DNA of 5,120 bases from the NCBI GenBank assembly GCA_020347585.1, contig CP070733.1:71176-76295 (forward strand), written 5' to 3'. Both the position numbers and the translations under genes were made by a program. Below the pieces are notes generated by a model. That model worked only from the letters and a program-made list of their open reading frames with translations. It was not told the origin of the DNA and did no database searches. Below are positions 4,591-5,120 of this stretch, one piece after another (position 1 is the first letter of the stretch; each line of letters opens with the position of its first letter). The DNA comes from Pseudomonadota bacterium (lineage in GTDB: Bacteria; Pseudomonadota; Gammaproteobacteria; CAMYNG01).

Positions 4591-5120
4591 ATGGTATTTC
4601 GAACGAGTTGGGTGGCGTTGCTAGTGTGTGCGATTCTTGCGACTTGCGGCACCGTGGTTGCAGTGGAGCGCGCAACCCTGCCCGATGTTGATACCGGTTT
4701 TGCGGTCGAAATCGGCGCATTCTACACCCGTGGCGACTATGGCGGCGCCGAGACGACTGAGACGGTAAGCGTACCGATTTCGCTCAGCTACAAGACCAGG
4801 CGCTTTCTGTTCGACGCGACAATACGCTACCTTGTCATCGATGGTCCGGGAGTCTTTGTCAACATGGGCGGCGCGATGGTGCCTACCAAGGACAAGCACG
4901 CCGCGGACAAAATGACTTCGGGCGATAGCACAAAGTCCAAACGCGACATGACGTTCGCAGAGGCAACAACCACGACGGTATCAACACGCGAATCGGGGTT
5001 TGGGGACCTGTTTCTTTCGGCAACCTGGTTCGGGGTCGCCCCGCGCGACAAGCGACCAGGCTTCAATGCGACTGGCTGGGTCAAGGTCGCTACAGCAAAT
5101 GAGAACAAGCGCCTTGGGAC
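4591..5120 (+). CDS. Outer-membrane protein of the phenol-degradation MetA-like family, N-terminal part (3' end outside window)
   Basis: The ATG at 4591 has GAGGA 7 bases upstream, and the frame is open to the window edge, giving 176 residues. A signal peptide covers residues 1-24 (MVFR, hydrophobic core, likely cleavage after TVVA). The mature part matches my recall of PF13557-type proteins, often annotated 'transporter': TGFAVEIGAFYTRGDYGG (35-52), TETVSVPISLSYKTRRFLFDATIRYLVIDGPG (56-87), then SGFGDLFLSATWFGVAP (135-151) and FNATGWVKVATANENKRLG (158-176), which corresponds to the family's K-PTA-E-KGLGTG segment. Members are predicted outer-membrane beta barrels. Some sit beside aromatic-degradation genes and are thought to help uptake of hydrophobic compounds, but no such genes are seen here. 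The segment at 95-134 is long and rich in Lys, Asp and Thr where I expect a short Gly-rich loop. Substrate cannot be inferred. Confidence 0.8.
   Translation, partial: MVFRTSWVALLVCAILATCGTVVAVERATLPDVDTGFAVEIGAFYTRGDYGGAETTETVSVPISLSYKTRRFLFDATIRYLVIDGPGVFVNMGGAMVPTKDKHAADKMTSGDSTKSKRDMTFAEATTTTVSTRESGFGDLFLSATWFGVAPRDKRPGFNATGWVKVATANENKRLG

Overview
The window reads as chromosomal DNA of a moderately GC-rich, Gram-negative proteobacterium. Three products carry Sec signal peptides: two are outer-membrane beta-barrel proteins and one is a Sel1-repeat protein. One barrel resembles the TIGR04219 family, which I know mainly from Gammaproteobacteria, so an environmental gammaproteobacterium is the best guess (inference). 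I see no transposase, integrase, phage gene, tRNA, rRNA or CRISPR array.

Layout. The left edge (1-429, +) is the C-terminal end of an amidohydrolase-like metal hydrolase. It converges on a leftward block of three genes: a TIGR04219-like outer-membrane protein (2455 to 1697), then two tandem paralogous 98-residue proteins of unrecognised family, copy B (1629 to 1333) and copy A (1023 to 727). The block ends at a strong terminator hairpin (657-690) that can also serve the converging amidohydrolase. The two small proteins match without gaps and share 69 of 98 residues. Most of the divergence is in the last 29 residues.

The right half is rightward and loosely spaced. It holds a secreted Sel1-repeat protein (2917-3498, TTG start), a 138-residue hypothetical protein (3895-4311), and the N-terminal part of an outer-membrane protein of the phenol-degradation MetA-like type (4591 to the right edge). 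These are separated by non-coding gaps of 279-396 bases with several hairpins, so they are probably separate transcription units. The divergent gap at 2456-2916 should hold promoters for both halves, but only a perfect 7-1-7 palindrome near the outer-membrane gene stands out.

No complete pathway is visible. The genes most worth pursuing are the duplicated small proteins next to the outer-membrane protein. Nothing here demonstrates a new system.
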